This document shows, piece after piece, positions 51,401 through 58,872 of a stretch of DNA of 64,000 nucleotides; the stretch's first letter is position 1; each line of letters opens with the position of its first letter. The DNA is taken from positions 8,414,501 to 8,478,500 of the forward strand of contig NZ_JAUSUZ010000001.1 in assembly GCF_030813715.1 (NCBI RefSeq), given 5' to 3'. Below the pieces are notes generated by a model that made no database searches, was not told the DNA's origin, and saw only the letters and a list, made by a program, of their open reading frames with translations. Origin of the DNA: Catenuloplanes indicus (GTDB lineage Bacteria > Actinomycetota > Actinomycetes > Mycobacteriales > Micromonosporaceae). A program made the position numbers and the translations under genes.

Positions 51401-52450
51401 GTGAGCAGCTTCAAACGTGTCGCGGCGACAGCGGTGGCGGTCCTGATGGCGACCGGCGCATGCGGTGACGGTGCCGCCAGCCAGGGCCGTGGTGGCGGCG
51501 GCGACGGCGCCGCGGACCGGACCATCCGGATCGCCTACCAGGCGTTCCCCTCCGGCGACCTGATCGTGAAGAACCAGGGGCTGTTGGAGAAGGCACTGCC
51601 CGGCTACGAGATCACCTGGACCAAGTTCGACTCCGGGGCCAGCATCAACACCGCGTTCGTGGCCGGCAGCGTGGACATCGCCGCGATCGGCTCCAGCCCG
51701 GTCGCGCGCGGGCTCTCCGCGCCGCTGAACATCCCGTACCAGGTGGCGTTCGTTCTCGACGTGGCCGGCGACAACGAGGCGCTCGTGGCGCGCAACGAGT
51801 CCGGCGTGACGGACGTCGCGGGCCTGCGCGGCAAGAAGGTGGCCACGTCGTTCGCGTCGACGTCGCACTACAGCCTGCTCGCCGCGCTGGACCGGGCCGG
51901 GCTGAAGGAGTCCGACCTGACCATCGTGGACCTGGAGCCGCAGGACATCCTGGCCGCGTGGACGCGCGGCGACCTGGACGCGGCGTACACCTGGCTGCCC
52001 ACGCTGGACGCGCTGAAGAAGGACGGCACGGTGCTCATCTCCAGCCGGGAGCTGGCCACCGCCGGCAAGCCCACGCTGGACCTGGGCGTGGTGTCGACCG
52101 CGTTCATCGAGGCGCACCCGGACGCGGTCGACGCCTGGCGCAAGGCCGAGGCGCAGGCGCTGGACCTGATCGCCACCGACCCGGCCGCGGCCGCGACCGC
52201 GGTCGGCGCGGAACTCAACATCACGCCCGAGGACGCGCGCAACCAGCTCAGCCAGGGTGTCTTCCTCACGCCCGCGGACCTGGCCACGCCGGAGTGGCTC
52301 GGCACCGAGGGCGCGCCGGGCAGGATCGCGGACAACCTGGTCGCGGCCGCGCAGTTCCTCCACGACCAGCAGAAGATCGACTCGGTCCCCGACCTGGCGA
52401 CCGTACAGAAGGCCGTCTACGTGAAGGGACTTCCCGGTGCCCTCTCCTGA
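51401..52450 (+). CDS. sulfonate/taurine-type substrate-binding protein
   Basis: A 349-residue SsuA/TauA-like periplasmic-type binding protein. The N-terminus has a hydrophobic core and Cys in MATGACGD, so it is probably a lipoprotein, although the lipobox is weak. The mature two-lobed domain begins with IRIAYQAFPSGDLIVKNQGL and contains ITWTKFDSGASINTAFVAGS, DIAAIGSSPVARGL and DLDAAYTWLPTLDALKKDG, typical of the family. It captures the sulfur compound outside the membrane. GAGGG is 7 bases before GTG 51401. It follows the permease by 32 bases. Confidence 0.9.
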   Translation: MSSFKRVAATAVAVLMATGACGDGAASQGRGGGGDGAADRTIRIAYQAFPSGDLIVKNQGLLEKALPGYEITWTKFDSGASINTAFVAGSVDIAAIGSSPVARGLSAPLNIPYQVAFVLDVAGDNEALVARNESGVTDVAGLRGKKVATSFASTSHYSLLAALDRAGLKESDLTIVDLEPQDILAAWTRGDLDAAYTWLPTLDALKKDGTVLISSRELATAGKPTLDLGVVSTAFIEAHPDAVDAWRKAEAQALDLIATDPAAAATAVGAELNITPEDARNQLSQGVFLTPADLATPEWLGTEGAPGRIADNLVAAAQFLHDQQKIDSVPDLATVQKAVYVKGLPGALS

Positions 52451-52521
52451 CGCGATCGCCGACATGTCGATGCAGTCGGCGCCACCGGCAATCAACCCAT
52501 CAACCTGTCCACACGTCGTCC

Positions 52522-53367
52522 GTGACGCGGACGCCGCGCGGCGTGGCCGTCGTGGCTGACCCGGCCGGCAGCACGGCGAGCGCGCGGCCCGCCGCGGACC
52601 CGGCGCCCGCGGCCGTGGAGATCGACGAGGTCACGCACGTCTACGGGCACGGCGCGGCCGCGGTCACCGCGGTCGGGCCGGTCAGCCTGCGCGTGCCACC
52701 CGGGGAGTTCCTGGTGCTGGTCGGCGCGTCCGGGTGCGGCAAGAGCACGCTGCTGCGCCTCATCGCGGGCTTCGAGGAACCGAGCACCGGCACGGTCCGC
52801 GCGGCCGGTCAGCCGCCCCGGCCCGGGCGCGGCGCCGGGCTCGTCTTCCAGCAGCCGCGCCTGTTCCCGTGGCGCACCGTCGGCGGCAACGTCGACCTGG
52901 CGCTGCGCTACGCCGGCGTGCCGAAGGAGGAACGCGCCGTCCGCATACCGCGCCTGCTGGCCGACGTCGGCCTGCACGACGTGGAACGCCGCCGCGTCTG
53001 GCAGATCTCCGGCGGCCAGCAGCAGCGCGTCGCGATCGCCCGCGCGCTCGCCGTGGAGAACCCGCTCCTGCTGCTGGACGAGCCGTTCGCGGCGCTGGAC
53101 GCGCTCACCCGCGAACGGCTCCAGGAGGACCTGCGCCGAGTCAGCGCGGCCACCGGCCGGACCAGCGTCTTCGTCACGCACAGCGTGGACGAGGCGGTGT
53201 TCCTCGGCAGCCGCGTCGTGGTGCTCACCGAACGCCCCGGCCGGATCGCCCTCGACCTGCCCATCCCGTTGCCGCGCGGCGACGTGAAGCCGGAGGACCT
53301 GCGCGCACTGCCGGAATACGCGGCCCTGCGCGCCGAGATCGGCCACGCGGTCCGCGCGGCCGCCTGA
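52522..53367 (+). CDS. sulfonate/taurine-type ABC ATPase
   Basis: A 281-residue ABC ATPase. Walker A is GASGCGKST, the Q-loop VFQQPRLFPWRTVGGNV, the signature ISGGQQQRVAIARAL and Walker B LLLLDEPFAALDALT, followed by VFVTHSVDEAVFL. DEPFAALD is typical of nitrate/sulfonate/taurine importers. The N-terminal 38 residues are a Pro/Ala-rich extension. The start is uncertain: GTG 52522 was used, but GTG 52543 and 52552 are also in frame and no ribosome site is clear. Together with the two previous genes it completes an importer. Confidence 0.9.
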   Translation: MTRTPRGVAVVADPAGSTASARPAADPAPAAVEIDEVTHVYGHGAAAVTAVGPVSLRVPPGEFLVLVGASGCGKSTLLRLIAGFEEPSTGTVRAAGQPPRPGRGAGLVFQQPRLFPWRTVGGNVDLALRYAGVPKEERAVRIPRLLADVGLHDVERRRVWQISGGQQQRVAIARALAVENPLLLLDEPFAALDALTRERLQEDLRRVSAATGRTSVFVTHSVDEAVFLGSRVVVLTERPGRIALDLPIPLPRGDVKPEDLRALPEYAALRAEIGHAVRAAA

Positions 53368-53560
53368 CCCGGCGCAATCCGCGTCATCCGCCTGGCCCGG
53401 CCGGTTCGCGTCACCTGCTCGGCCCGGCACGCCACCGCCCGGCCGGCGGCGATCCGGGTCACCTGTTCGACCCGGCTGCGTCACCTATCCGGTCCGGCGC
53501 GGTCCGCGCCACCCGTTCGACCCGGCGCGTCGCGCGTCACCGCCCGACCGGCGGCGGTGC
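53368..53560. repeat. degenerate repeats between importer ATPase and dioxygenase
   Basis: Sequence in the gap is built from imperfect pieces of about 22-27 bases of the type CGTCACCTGCTCGGCCCGGC, with GTCAC and TTCGACCCGGC recurring. I see no gene in it. Origin unknown; it separates tauD from the transporter genes. Confidence 0.55.
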
Positions 53561-53613
53561 GTGCCGCTGCCGGAGGAAGCAGTCCCACGTCGTACCGTCG
53601 AGAGGAACCGGTC

Positions 53614-54477
53614 ATGACAGCGACCACTGTGGAGCTTCGCCTCGACCCGCTCGGGCCGCGTTTCGGCGCGGACGTGCTCGGGCTCGATCTGGCCACGGCG
53701 AGCGACGAGGAGATCGTCGCGGTCCGGGCCGCGCTGGTCGAGCGGAAGGTGCTGTTCTTCCGCAACCAGGCATTGGACGTGGACGGGCAGGTGCGGCTCG
53801 GCAACCGGCTCGGCGAGCTGACCGCGTCGCATCCGGTGATCGGGCCGCTCAGCGAGCAGCACCAGGAGATCTACGCGATCGACAGCGCGGACAACGGATT
53901 CGCGGACGTCTGGCACACGGACGTCACGTTCGTGCGCCGGCCCCCGATGGGTTCGATCCTGCGCGCGGTCACGCTGCCGCCCAGCGGCGGCGACACCAGC
54001 TGGGCCGACTCGCAGCTCGCCTACGAGTCGCTGCACCCGGGCGTACAGCGGCTGGTGGACGGGCTGACCGCGGTGCACGACGGCAACCGCGAGTTCGGCT
54101 ACTACCTGGCGCAGCGCCGCAACGGCCGCGGCAACGAGTGGGACGGCGAGATCGTCACCCGGCTCGACCCGGTCGAGCACCCGGTGGTGCGCGTGCACCC
54201 GGAGACCGGCCGCAAGGGCATCTTCGTCAACCCGGGCTTCACGTCGCACGTCGTGGGCGTGTCGGACGCGGAGTCGCGCGCGATCCTGGACCTGCTCTAC
54301 GCGCACCTGACCAAGCCGGAGCACGTCGTCCGGCACCGCTGGCAGCCCGGCGACGTGGCGATGTGGGACAACCGCAGCACCTCGCACTACGCCAACCGCG
54401 ACTACGGTGACACCCGCCGCGTCATGCACCGCATCACGCTCCGCGGCGACGTCCCGGACGGCCCCGCCGCGATCTGA
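53614..54477 (+). CDS. TauD/TfdA-family Fe(II)/2-oxoglutarate dioxygenase
   Basis: A 287-residue dioxygenase. The Fe-binding HxD is H101-T-D103 (DVWHTDVTF), the distal His258 is in WDNRSTSHYANRDYGD, and the 2-oxoglutarate Arg is in RRVMHRIT. Taurine dioxygenases share the residues NR.T.HYA..DY, so it probably releases sulfite from taurine or another sulfonate, making sulfur available under starvation. The cluster with an importer supports this. AGAGG lies 8 bases before ATG 53614. A hairpin follows at 54533-54560. Exact substrate, taurine versus alkyl sulfate, is not decided. Confidence 0.9.
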   Translation: MTATTVELRLDPLGPRFGADVLGLDLATASDEEIVAVRAALVERKVLFFRNQALDVDGQVRLGNRLGELTASHPVIGPLSEQHQEIYAIDSADNGFADVWHTDVTFVRRPPMGSILRAVTLPPSGGDTSWADSQLAYESLHPGVQRLVDGLTAVHDGNREFGYYLAQRRNGRGNEWDGEIVTRLDPVEHPVVRVHPETGRKGIFVNPGFTSHVVGVSDAESRAILDLLYAHLTKPEHVVRHRWQPGDVAMWDNRSTSHYANRDYGDTRRVMHRITLRGDVPDGPAAI

Positions 54478-54532
54478 CCGCCGGAACCGCGAGCGTCGGC
54501 CGCCCGCGGGGAGGCGCCCGGCGAGGCGCCCG

Positions 54533-54560
54533 AGCGCCCTGGTCGGCCGGTCAGGGCGCT
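54533..54560 (+). terminator. hairpin after the dioxygenase gene
   Basis: AGCGCCCTG (54533-54541) and CAGGGCGCT (54552-54560) form a perfect 9-bp stem over a 10-base loop, between convergent genes. Confidence 0.65.
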
Positions 54561-54615
54561 CCGGCGACGTCGCAGCGAGCGTGCCGGATCGGCGGTCCAA
54601 TGCGTGATCGACCGG

Positions 54616-55350
54616 TCAGTGGCCGGCGGTCAGGAACGGCAGCACGGCGGCCTCGAACGCGGCCGGGGCGGTGCTGTGGACGCGGTGGCCGGCCGGGATC
54701 GTGACCAGCCGGCCGTCCGGCAGCGCCCGCACCAGCGCGTCCAGGCCACCGGCGGCGACGTGGCTGCGCGGTCCGCCGCCGATCACCAGTGTGGGTGCGG
54801 CGATCGACGGGAGCCGGGCCCACCAGCCCGGGTCCGGCTCGCGCAGCTGCCGGACCGCCTCGGTGAGCGCGCGCCGGTCGAAGCGGCCGCGGCGCACCAC
54901 CAGGCCCAGCATCGGCAGGATCATCCGCCACGCGGGCAGGCTCTGCGCCCGCGACGTCGCCGACGGCACGGGCGGGTCCTCCAGCACCAGCCGCGTCACC
55001 CGCTCCGGCGCGGCCTGAGCGACCAGCGACGCGGTGTGCGCGCCGAGCGAGTGCCCGACCAGCGGCGCCCCGCCGAGACCCAGCGCGTCCATCGCGCCGA
55101 GCACGTCGTCGCGGAAACCGGTCAGCGGGTAGTCGCGGGTCCGGCTGCTGCCACCGTGCCCCCGTAGATCCAGCGCGATCGGGCGCAGCCCCGCCGCGGC
55201 CAGTGCCCGGGTGAACGCGTCCCAGCTCGCCGCGCCCCGGCTGCCGCCGCCGTGCAGCAGTACCACCGGCGGCGCACCCGCGGCGCCGGCCGTACGGTAG
55301 GCGATCGTCACGCCGCCGCCGGCGTCCACCGTGCCCCCGCCGATCATCAT
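54616..55350 (-). CDS. alpha/beta hydrolase (paralogue A)
   Basis: A 244-residue alpha/beta hydrolase. It has LLHGGGSRGAASWDAF, nucleophile S101 in LVGHSLGAH, and His at the C-terminus in IPAGHRVHS. It strongly resembles the hydrolase at 58159-58872 (both share DPGWWARLP or DPGWWAALP, APTLxxxGGPxSH and IPAGHxxH), so the two are paralogues flanking the two-component and sigma genes. Substrate unknown. ATG 55350 with a second ATG at 55347; no strong ribosome site. Located 17 bases upstream of the response-regulator gene's stop region, reading away from it. Confidence 0.85.
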   Translation of the reverse strand: MMIGGGTVDAGGGVTIAYRTAGAAGAPPVVLLHGGGSRGAASWDAFTRALAAAGLRPIALDLRGHGGSSRTRDYPLTGFRDDVLGAMDALGLGGAPLVGHSLGAHTASLVAQAAPERVTRLVLEDPPVPSATSRAQSLPAWRMILPMLGLVVRRGRFDRRALTEAVRQLREPDPGWWARLPSIAAPTLVIGGGPRSHVAAGGLDALVRALPDGRLVTIPAGHRVHSTAPAAFEAAVLPFLTAGH

Positions 55351-55367
55351 CCCCGCAGCGTACGGGC

Positions 55368-56030
55368 TCAGCGGCCGCGCGGGGCGACCAGGCCGCTCTC
55401 GTACGCGACCACCACGGCCTGGGCGCGGCTGGCCAGGCGGAGCTTGCCCATCAGGCGTTTCACGTGCGTCTTCACCGTGGCCTCGCTGAGCACCAGGCGT
55501 TCCGCGATCTGTGCGTTGGACAGGCCGTTCGCGACCAGCCGCAGCACCTCGGTCTCGCGCGCGGTCAGGCTGTCCAGGGCCGGTACGGTCGCGGCCGGGG
55601 TGCGGTGCCGGTCCGCGTACGCCTCGATCAGCCGCTGCGTGATCCGTGGTGCCATCAGCAGGTCACCGGCGACGATCGTGTGCACGGCCGCGATGATCCG
55701 CTGCGGTGGCGTGTCCTTCAGCAGGAAGCCGGACGCACCCGCGCTGAGCGCGGCGTACACGTACTCGTCCAGGTCGAACGTGGTCAGCGCGACCACGTGC
55801 GGCCGGTGCTCGCCGGCCAGGATCGCGCGGGTGGCCGCGATGCCGTCGACGTGCGGCATGCGGATGTCCATCAGCACCACGTCCGGCCGGACGTGTTCCG
55901 CGATCGCGATCGCCTCCGCGCCGTCGCACGCCTCACCGGCCACCTCGATCCCGGGCGCGGCGTTGAACAGCGCGATCAGGCCGGCGCGGATCAGCGCCTG
56001 GTCGTCGGCCACCACGAGCCGGACGGTCAT
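55368..56030 (-). CDS. NarL-family response regulator
   Basis: A 220-residue response regulator. The receiver domain (1-120) holds the acidic pocket (VVADDQA), phosphorylation site D55 in VVLMDIRMPHVDG, and conserved Lys in FLLKDT. The LuxR-type helix-turn-helix spans about residues 150-215 (LTARETEVLRLVANGLSNAQ, LVLSEATVKTHVKRLMGKL). Phosphorylated by the overlapping histidine kinase, it would bind DNA as a dimer. ATG 56030 overlaps the kinase stop (ATGA), so the pair is coupled. Target genes are not known; the neighbours are candidates. Confidence 0.94.
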   Translation of the reverse strand: MTVRLVVADDQALIRAGLIALFNAAPGIEVAGEACDGAEAIAIAEHVRPDVVLMDIRMPHVDGIAATRAILAGEHRPHVVALTTFDLDEYVYAALSAGASGFLLKDTPPQRIIAAVHTIVAGDLLMAPRITQRLIEAYADRHRTPAATVPALDSLTARETEVLRLVANGLSNAQIAERLVLSEATVKTHVKRLMGKLRLASRAQAVVVAYESGLVAPRGR

Positions 56031-57139
56031 GAAGAGGTCTCCTCGATCGGAAGTCGTAACCGGACCCGGAAACCGCCGCCGGTGTGCCGGCCCGCGGTGA
56101 GCACGCCGCCGTAGAGCGCGGCGCGTTCCCGCATGCCGCGGATGCCGTGCGAGTCCGGCGACGGCGGCGGGTCGTGCGTCTTCGTACCGTCGTCGGTGAT
56201 CGTCACGGTGAGCGTCAGCTCGCCGTAGTCGACGTCGACCCGGGCGGTCGCGGGACCGGCGTGCTGCAGCACGTTGGTCAGCGACTCCTGCACCACCCGG
56301 TACGCGCACAGGTCCGGCCCGGCCGCGAGCGCCCGGACCCGGCCGGTGACGTGCACGTCCACCGCCAGCCCGGCCGAGCGGGTGCGCGCCACCAGGTCGT
56401 CCAGGTCGGCCAGGCCCGGCTGCGGCTGGAACGGCTCCGCGCCGTGGTGGATGCGCAGCACGTCCAGCAGCCGGCGCATCTCGGACAGCGCCTCGCGCCC
56501 GGCGTCGCCGACCGTGGAGAGCGCGGTGCGGGCGGTGGCCGGGTCGGAGTCCAGCACGTACTCCGCCACGCCGGCCTGCAGCGAGATCACCGACATGTGG
56601 TGGGTGACGATGTCGTGCATCTCCCGTGCGATCCGCACCCGCTCCTCGACCACCGCCTCCGCGGTCTTCGCGGCCGCCCGTTCCACCCGCAGCGCCCACC
56701 GCTGGGTGCCGTCGCCGACCGTCCAGGCGATCACCATCACCAGCGCGTACTGCAGCAACTCCGGGACGGTCAGCGGCACCGGGTACGTGTGGTAGGCCAC
56801 CACCAGCGTGAGCAGCGTGGCCGCGAACGTCAGCGCGGCCGTCCACCGGGACCGCAGCGTCGCGACCGTGAACTGACCGATCACCAGGCCCAGCCCCGAG
56901 TTCGGCCACGCGCCGAAGCCGCACAGGCCGTAGAGCACGAGCGCGCCGACGATGACCATGGTCGCGCCGACCGGCGCCCACTGCCGCAGCGCGACCGGCG
57001 CCACCGACAGGAACGCCAGCGTCGACGCCAGCCAGTGCGGCGTGTCGTTACTGTAGGTGATGAGCGAGGTGATGGTGAGTCCGGTCAGCGCAGCCGCCAG
57101 CAGCACGTCGGTCAGCACCGGGTCGAACAGTCTCCGCAC
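56027..57139 (-). CDS. NarL-type sensor histidine kinase
   Basis: A 370-residue membrane histidine kinase of the HisKA_3 class. Four or more TM helices fill residues 10-140 with very short loops, so the sensor is in or near the membrane. The dimerisation motif is EERVRIAREMHDIVTHHM with H175, followed by HATPase_c (N box QESLTNVLQHAGPATARVDV, G box ITDDGTKTHD, GIRGMRERAALYGG). It controls the response regulator encoded by the overlapping gene. The start is GTG 57139, with no ribosome site but TAGCGT (57151-57146) 6 bases upstream, so it is leaderless. It diverges from the sigma gene at 57273. Confidence 0.92.
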   Translation of the reverse strand: MRRLFDPVLTDVLLAAALTGLTITSLITYSNDTPHWLASTLAFLSVAPVALRQWAPVGATMVIVGALVLYGLCGFGAWPNSGLGLVIGQFTVATLRSRWTAALTFAATLLTLVVAYHTYPVPLTVPELLQYALVMVIAWTVGDGTQRWALRVERAAAKTAEAVVEERVRIAREMHDIVTHHMSVISLQAGVAEYVLDSDPATARTALSTVGDAGREALSEMRRLLDVLRIHHGAEPFQPQPGLADLDDLVARTRSAGLAVDVHVTGRVRALAAGPDLCAYRVVQESLTNVLQHAGPATARVDVDYGELTLTVTITDDGTKTHDPPPSPDSHGIRGMRERAALYGGVLTAGRHTGGGFRVRLRLPIEETSS

Positions 57140-57145
57140 GTCACG

Positions 57146-57151
57146 ACGCTA
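57146..57151 (-). promoter_or_regulatory. -10 of leaderless promoter (histidine kinase)
   Basis: TAGCGT read leftward, 6 bases before GTG 57139. Confidence 0.5.
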
Positions 57152-57260
57152 TCGCGATCGGATCACCCGGCGCGTCTTCCGCGCGACGGACCGTCGTGTA
57201 CCCCGAGAGGGGTATGTGCATTTGCCGCTCTCGGGTGACGACGCGTGCACCCAATCTTCG

Positions 57261-57266
57261 TAGGTT
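57261..57266 (+). promoter_or_regulatory. -10 of leaderless promoter (sigma factor)
   Basis: TAGGTT, 6 bases before ATG 57273. It supports ATG 57273 over GTG 57270. Confidence 0.5.
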
Positions 57267-57272
57267 CGGGTG

Positions 57273-57791
57273 ATGCGCGTGGCTATCTCGGACGGCCTCG
57301 ATAACCTCTACCGCGAGCACGGCACGGCGCTGATGGTCACGCTCACCCGGGTGACCGGCGATGCCCATCTGGCCGCTGATCTGCTGCAGGAGACAGTGAT
57401 CCGGGCCTGGCAGCATCCCGACGCCCGCAACGAGGCCGGCACATGGAACCGGGCCTGGCTGGTCACCGTGGCCCGCCGGATCGCGATCGACCACCTCCGT
57501 GCGGCCCGGATCCGGGTGGTCATGGTCGGCGACGAGCACCTGGAGACGCGAGCCGCCCGCGTCGAGGACGAGTCGCGGCGCACGCTCGACCGCATGGAGG
57601 TGCGGGCCGCGATCGCATCGCTCTCCGACAATTCCCGCAAGATCATCGTGGGTACGTACTTCGAGGGCCGCACCGTGGCGGAACTGGCCGGGACGCTCGG
57701 CATCCCGGAGGGCACGGTCAAGTCGCGCACGTTCTACGCGCTGAAGTCGCTGCGCGCGGCGCTGATCACGCGTGGTTACCTGACCGGCTGA
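57273..57791 (+). CDS. ECF-type sigma-70 family sigma factor
   Basis: A 172-residue sigma factor. Region 2 covers about residues 10-70 (HLAADLLQETVIRAWQHPDA) and region 4 residues 110-160 (RTVAELAGTLGIPEGTVKSR, TFYALKSLR). Region 3 is missing, as in ECF factors. It would redirect RNA polymerase to a regulon not identifiable here. No adjacent anti-sigma factor is recognisable; the following 54-residue gene is proline-rich and acidic, without TM or zinc motif. ATG 57273 follows TAGGTT by 6 bases, so the message is leaderless. It is divergent from the two-component genes. Confidence 0.9.
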   Translation: MRVAISDGLDNLYREHGTALMVTLTRVTGDAHLAADLLQETVIRAWQHPDARNEAGTWNRAWLVTVARRIAIDHLRAARIRVVMVGDEHLETRAARVEDESRRTLDRMEVRAAIASLSDNSRKIIVGTYFEGRTVAELAGTLGIPEGTVKSRTFYALKSLRAALITRGYLTG

Positions 57792-57830
57792 GGCCTGTTT
57801 TGCGTCGTGACCACCGGGGCATGAAGGGTC

Positions 57831-57995
57831 ATGGCACACCCTGATCCGTACCCGCCGATCGACCCTACCGAGCCCGTCCCGGACGACCCCGGCGAGCTGC
57901 TGCCCGACACCCCGGACACGCTGCCACCGCCCCCGATCGAGCCCACGCCGGACGACCCGGGCGGCGACCCCGGCGCCGTCCCGGAACCGGCCTGA
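57831..57995 (+). CDS. 54-aa Pro/Asp-rich protein
   Basis: A 54-residue protein: MAHPDPYPPIDPTEPVPDDP at the start, ending DDPGGDPGAVPEPA. About a third of the residues are Pro and the charge is strongly acidic, so it is likely disordered. AAGGG lies just before ATG 57831 (very close). It follows the sigma factor by 39 bases on the same strand and may be cotranscribed. A role as sigma regulator is possible but not supported by any motif. Confidence 0.5.
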   Translation: MAHPDPYPPIDPTEPVPDDPGELLPDTPDTLPPPPIEPTPDDPGGDPGAVPEPA

Positions 57996-58037
57996 CCCGC
58001 CGATCGGTACCGCCCTGTCCCGCCGGTCACCCCATTC

Positions 58038-58205
58038 CGAACCGCCGGCCAGCCCCGATTGACCGCCCGGCCAGCCCTGGCTGACCGCCCGGCCAGCCCT
58101 GGCTGACCGCCCGGCCAGCCCTGGCTGACCGCCCGGTCGGCACTGACTGATTGCCCGGTCAGCGCTGGCTGATCGCCCGGTCGACCGCGGCTGATCGCTC
58201 GCTCA
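58038..58205. repeat. 22-bp tandem repeats (about 7-8 copies)
   Basis: Three identical copies of TGACCGCCCGGCCAGCCCTG plus GC (58060-58125) are preceded by one degenerate copy (58038-58059) and followed by three or four increasingly diverged ones to about 58205. The unit is not a multiple of 3. The array includes the 3' end and stop (58159-58161) of the hydrolase gene on the minus strand. Confidence 0.9.
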
Positions 58206-58872
58206 GGAAAGGCAGCACCGCGGCGGTGAACGCCGCCGGTGCGTCGCGGTGGATGTGGTGACCGGCCGGGATCCGCAGCACGCGCGCGTCCGGGATCAGC
58301 GACGCGGCCTCGTGCGCGAGCGCGGAATCCAGGTGACTGCCCGGCCCGCCGTCCAGGATCAGCGTCGGCGCGGTGATCCCCGGCAGCGCCGCCCACCAGC
58401 CCGGGTCCGGCGCGTTCAGCTGCGCCACCACGGTCTCCCGGGCCGCCCAGTCATAGGGCGGCTCGGCGTCCGGCCGCCGCAACGGCCCGAGCCGCAACGC
58501 CCCCGGCTTCGGCATCGGCGCCTCCTCCAGCACCAGCCGGGTCACCCGCTCCGGCCGGTGCGCGGCCGCCAGCAGCGCCACCGTCCCGCCACTGGAGTGC
58601 CCGACCAGCGCGGCCCGCGCCACCCCGGCCGCGTCCAGCAGCCCGAACACGTCGTCCCGCATCGCGATCAGGTCATAGACCCCCGGCCGGTCACTCTCCC
58701 CGAACCCGCGCACGTCCACCGCGAACACCCGGTGCCGCGCCGCGATCGCGGTGGCCACACCGTCCCACGTGGAACGGTCCGCACCACCGCCGTGCACCAG
58801 CACCACGACCGCCCCGTCCACCGGCCCGCTCACCGCACACGCCAGCCCCACACCCCCGACCCGGTACCTCAC
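58159..58872 (-). CDS. alpha/beta hydrolase (paralogue B)
   Basis: A 237-residue alpha/beta hydrolase. LVHGGGADRSTWDGV, nucleophile S93 in LVGHSSGGT, and IPAGHHIHRDAP provide the triad positions. It is a paralogue of 54616-55350. GTG 58872 overlaps the stop of the upstream repeat-protein gene by GTGA, so translation is coupled. The last codons (DRAISQR and stop) lie inside the 22-bp tandem repeats, so repeat expansion probably set the present C-terminus. Substrate unknown. Confidence 0.85.
   Translation of the reverse strand: MRYRVGGVGLACAVSGPVDGAVVVLVHGGGADRSTWDGVATAIAARHRVFAVDVRGFGESDRPGVYDLIAMRDDVFGLLDAAGVARAALVGHSSGGTVALLAAAHRPERVTRLVLEEAPMPKPGALRLGPLRRPDAEPPYDWAARETVVAQLNAPDPGWWAALPGITAPTLILDGGPGSHLDSALAHEAASLIPDARVLRIPAGHHIHRDAPAAFTAAVLPFLSERSAAVDRAISQR

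Noticed and set aside
58038-58205. Tandem array considered as a CRISPR
   Set aside because: Units follow without spacers and decay gradually, so they are simple tandem repeats. No cas genes are present.
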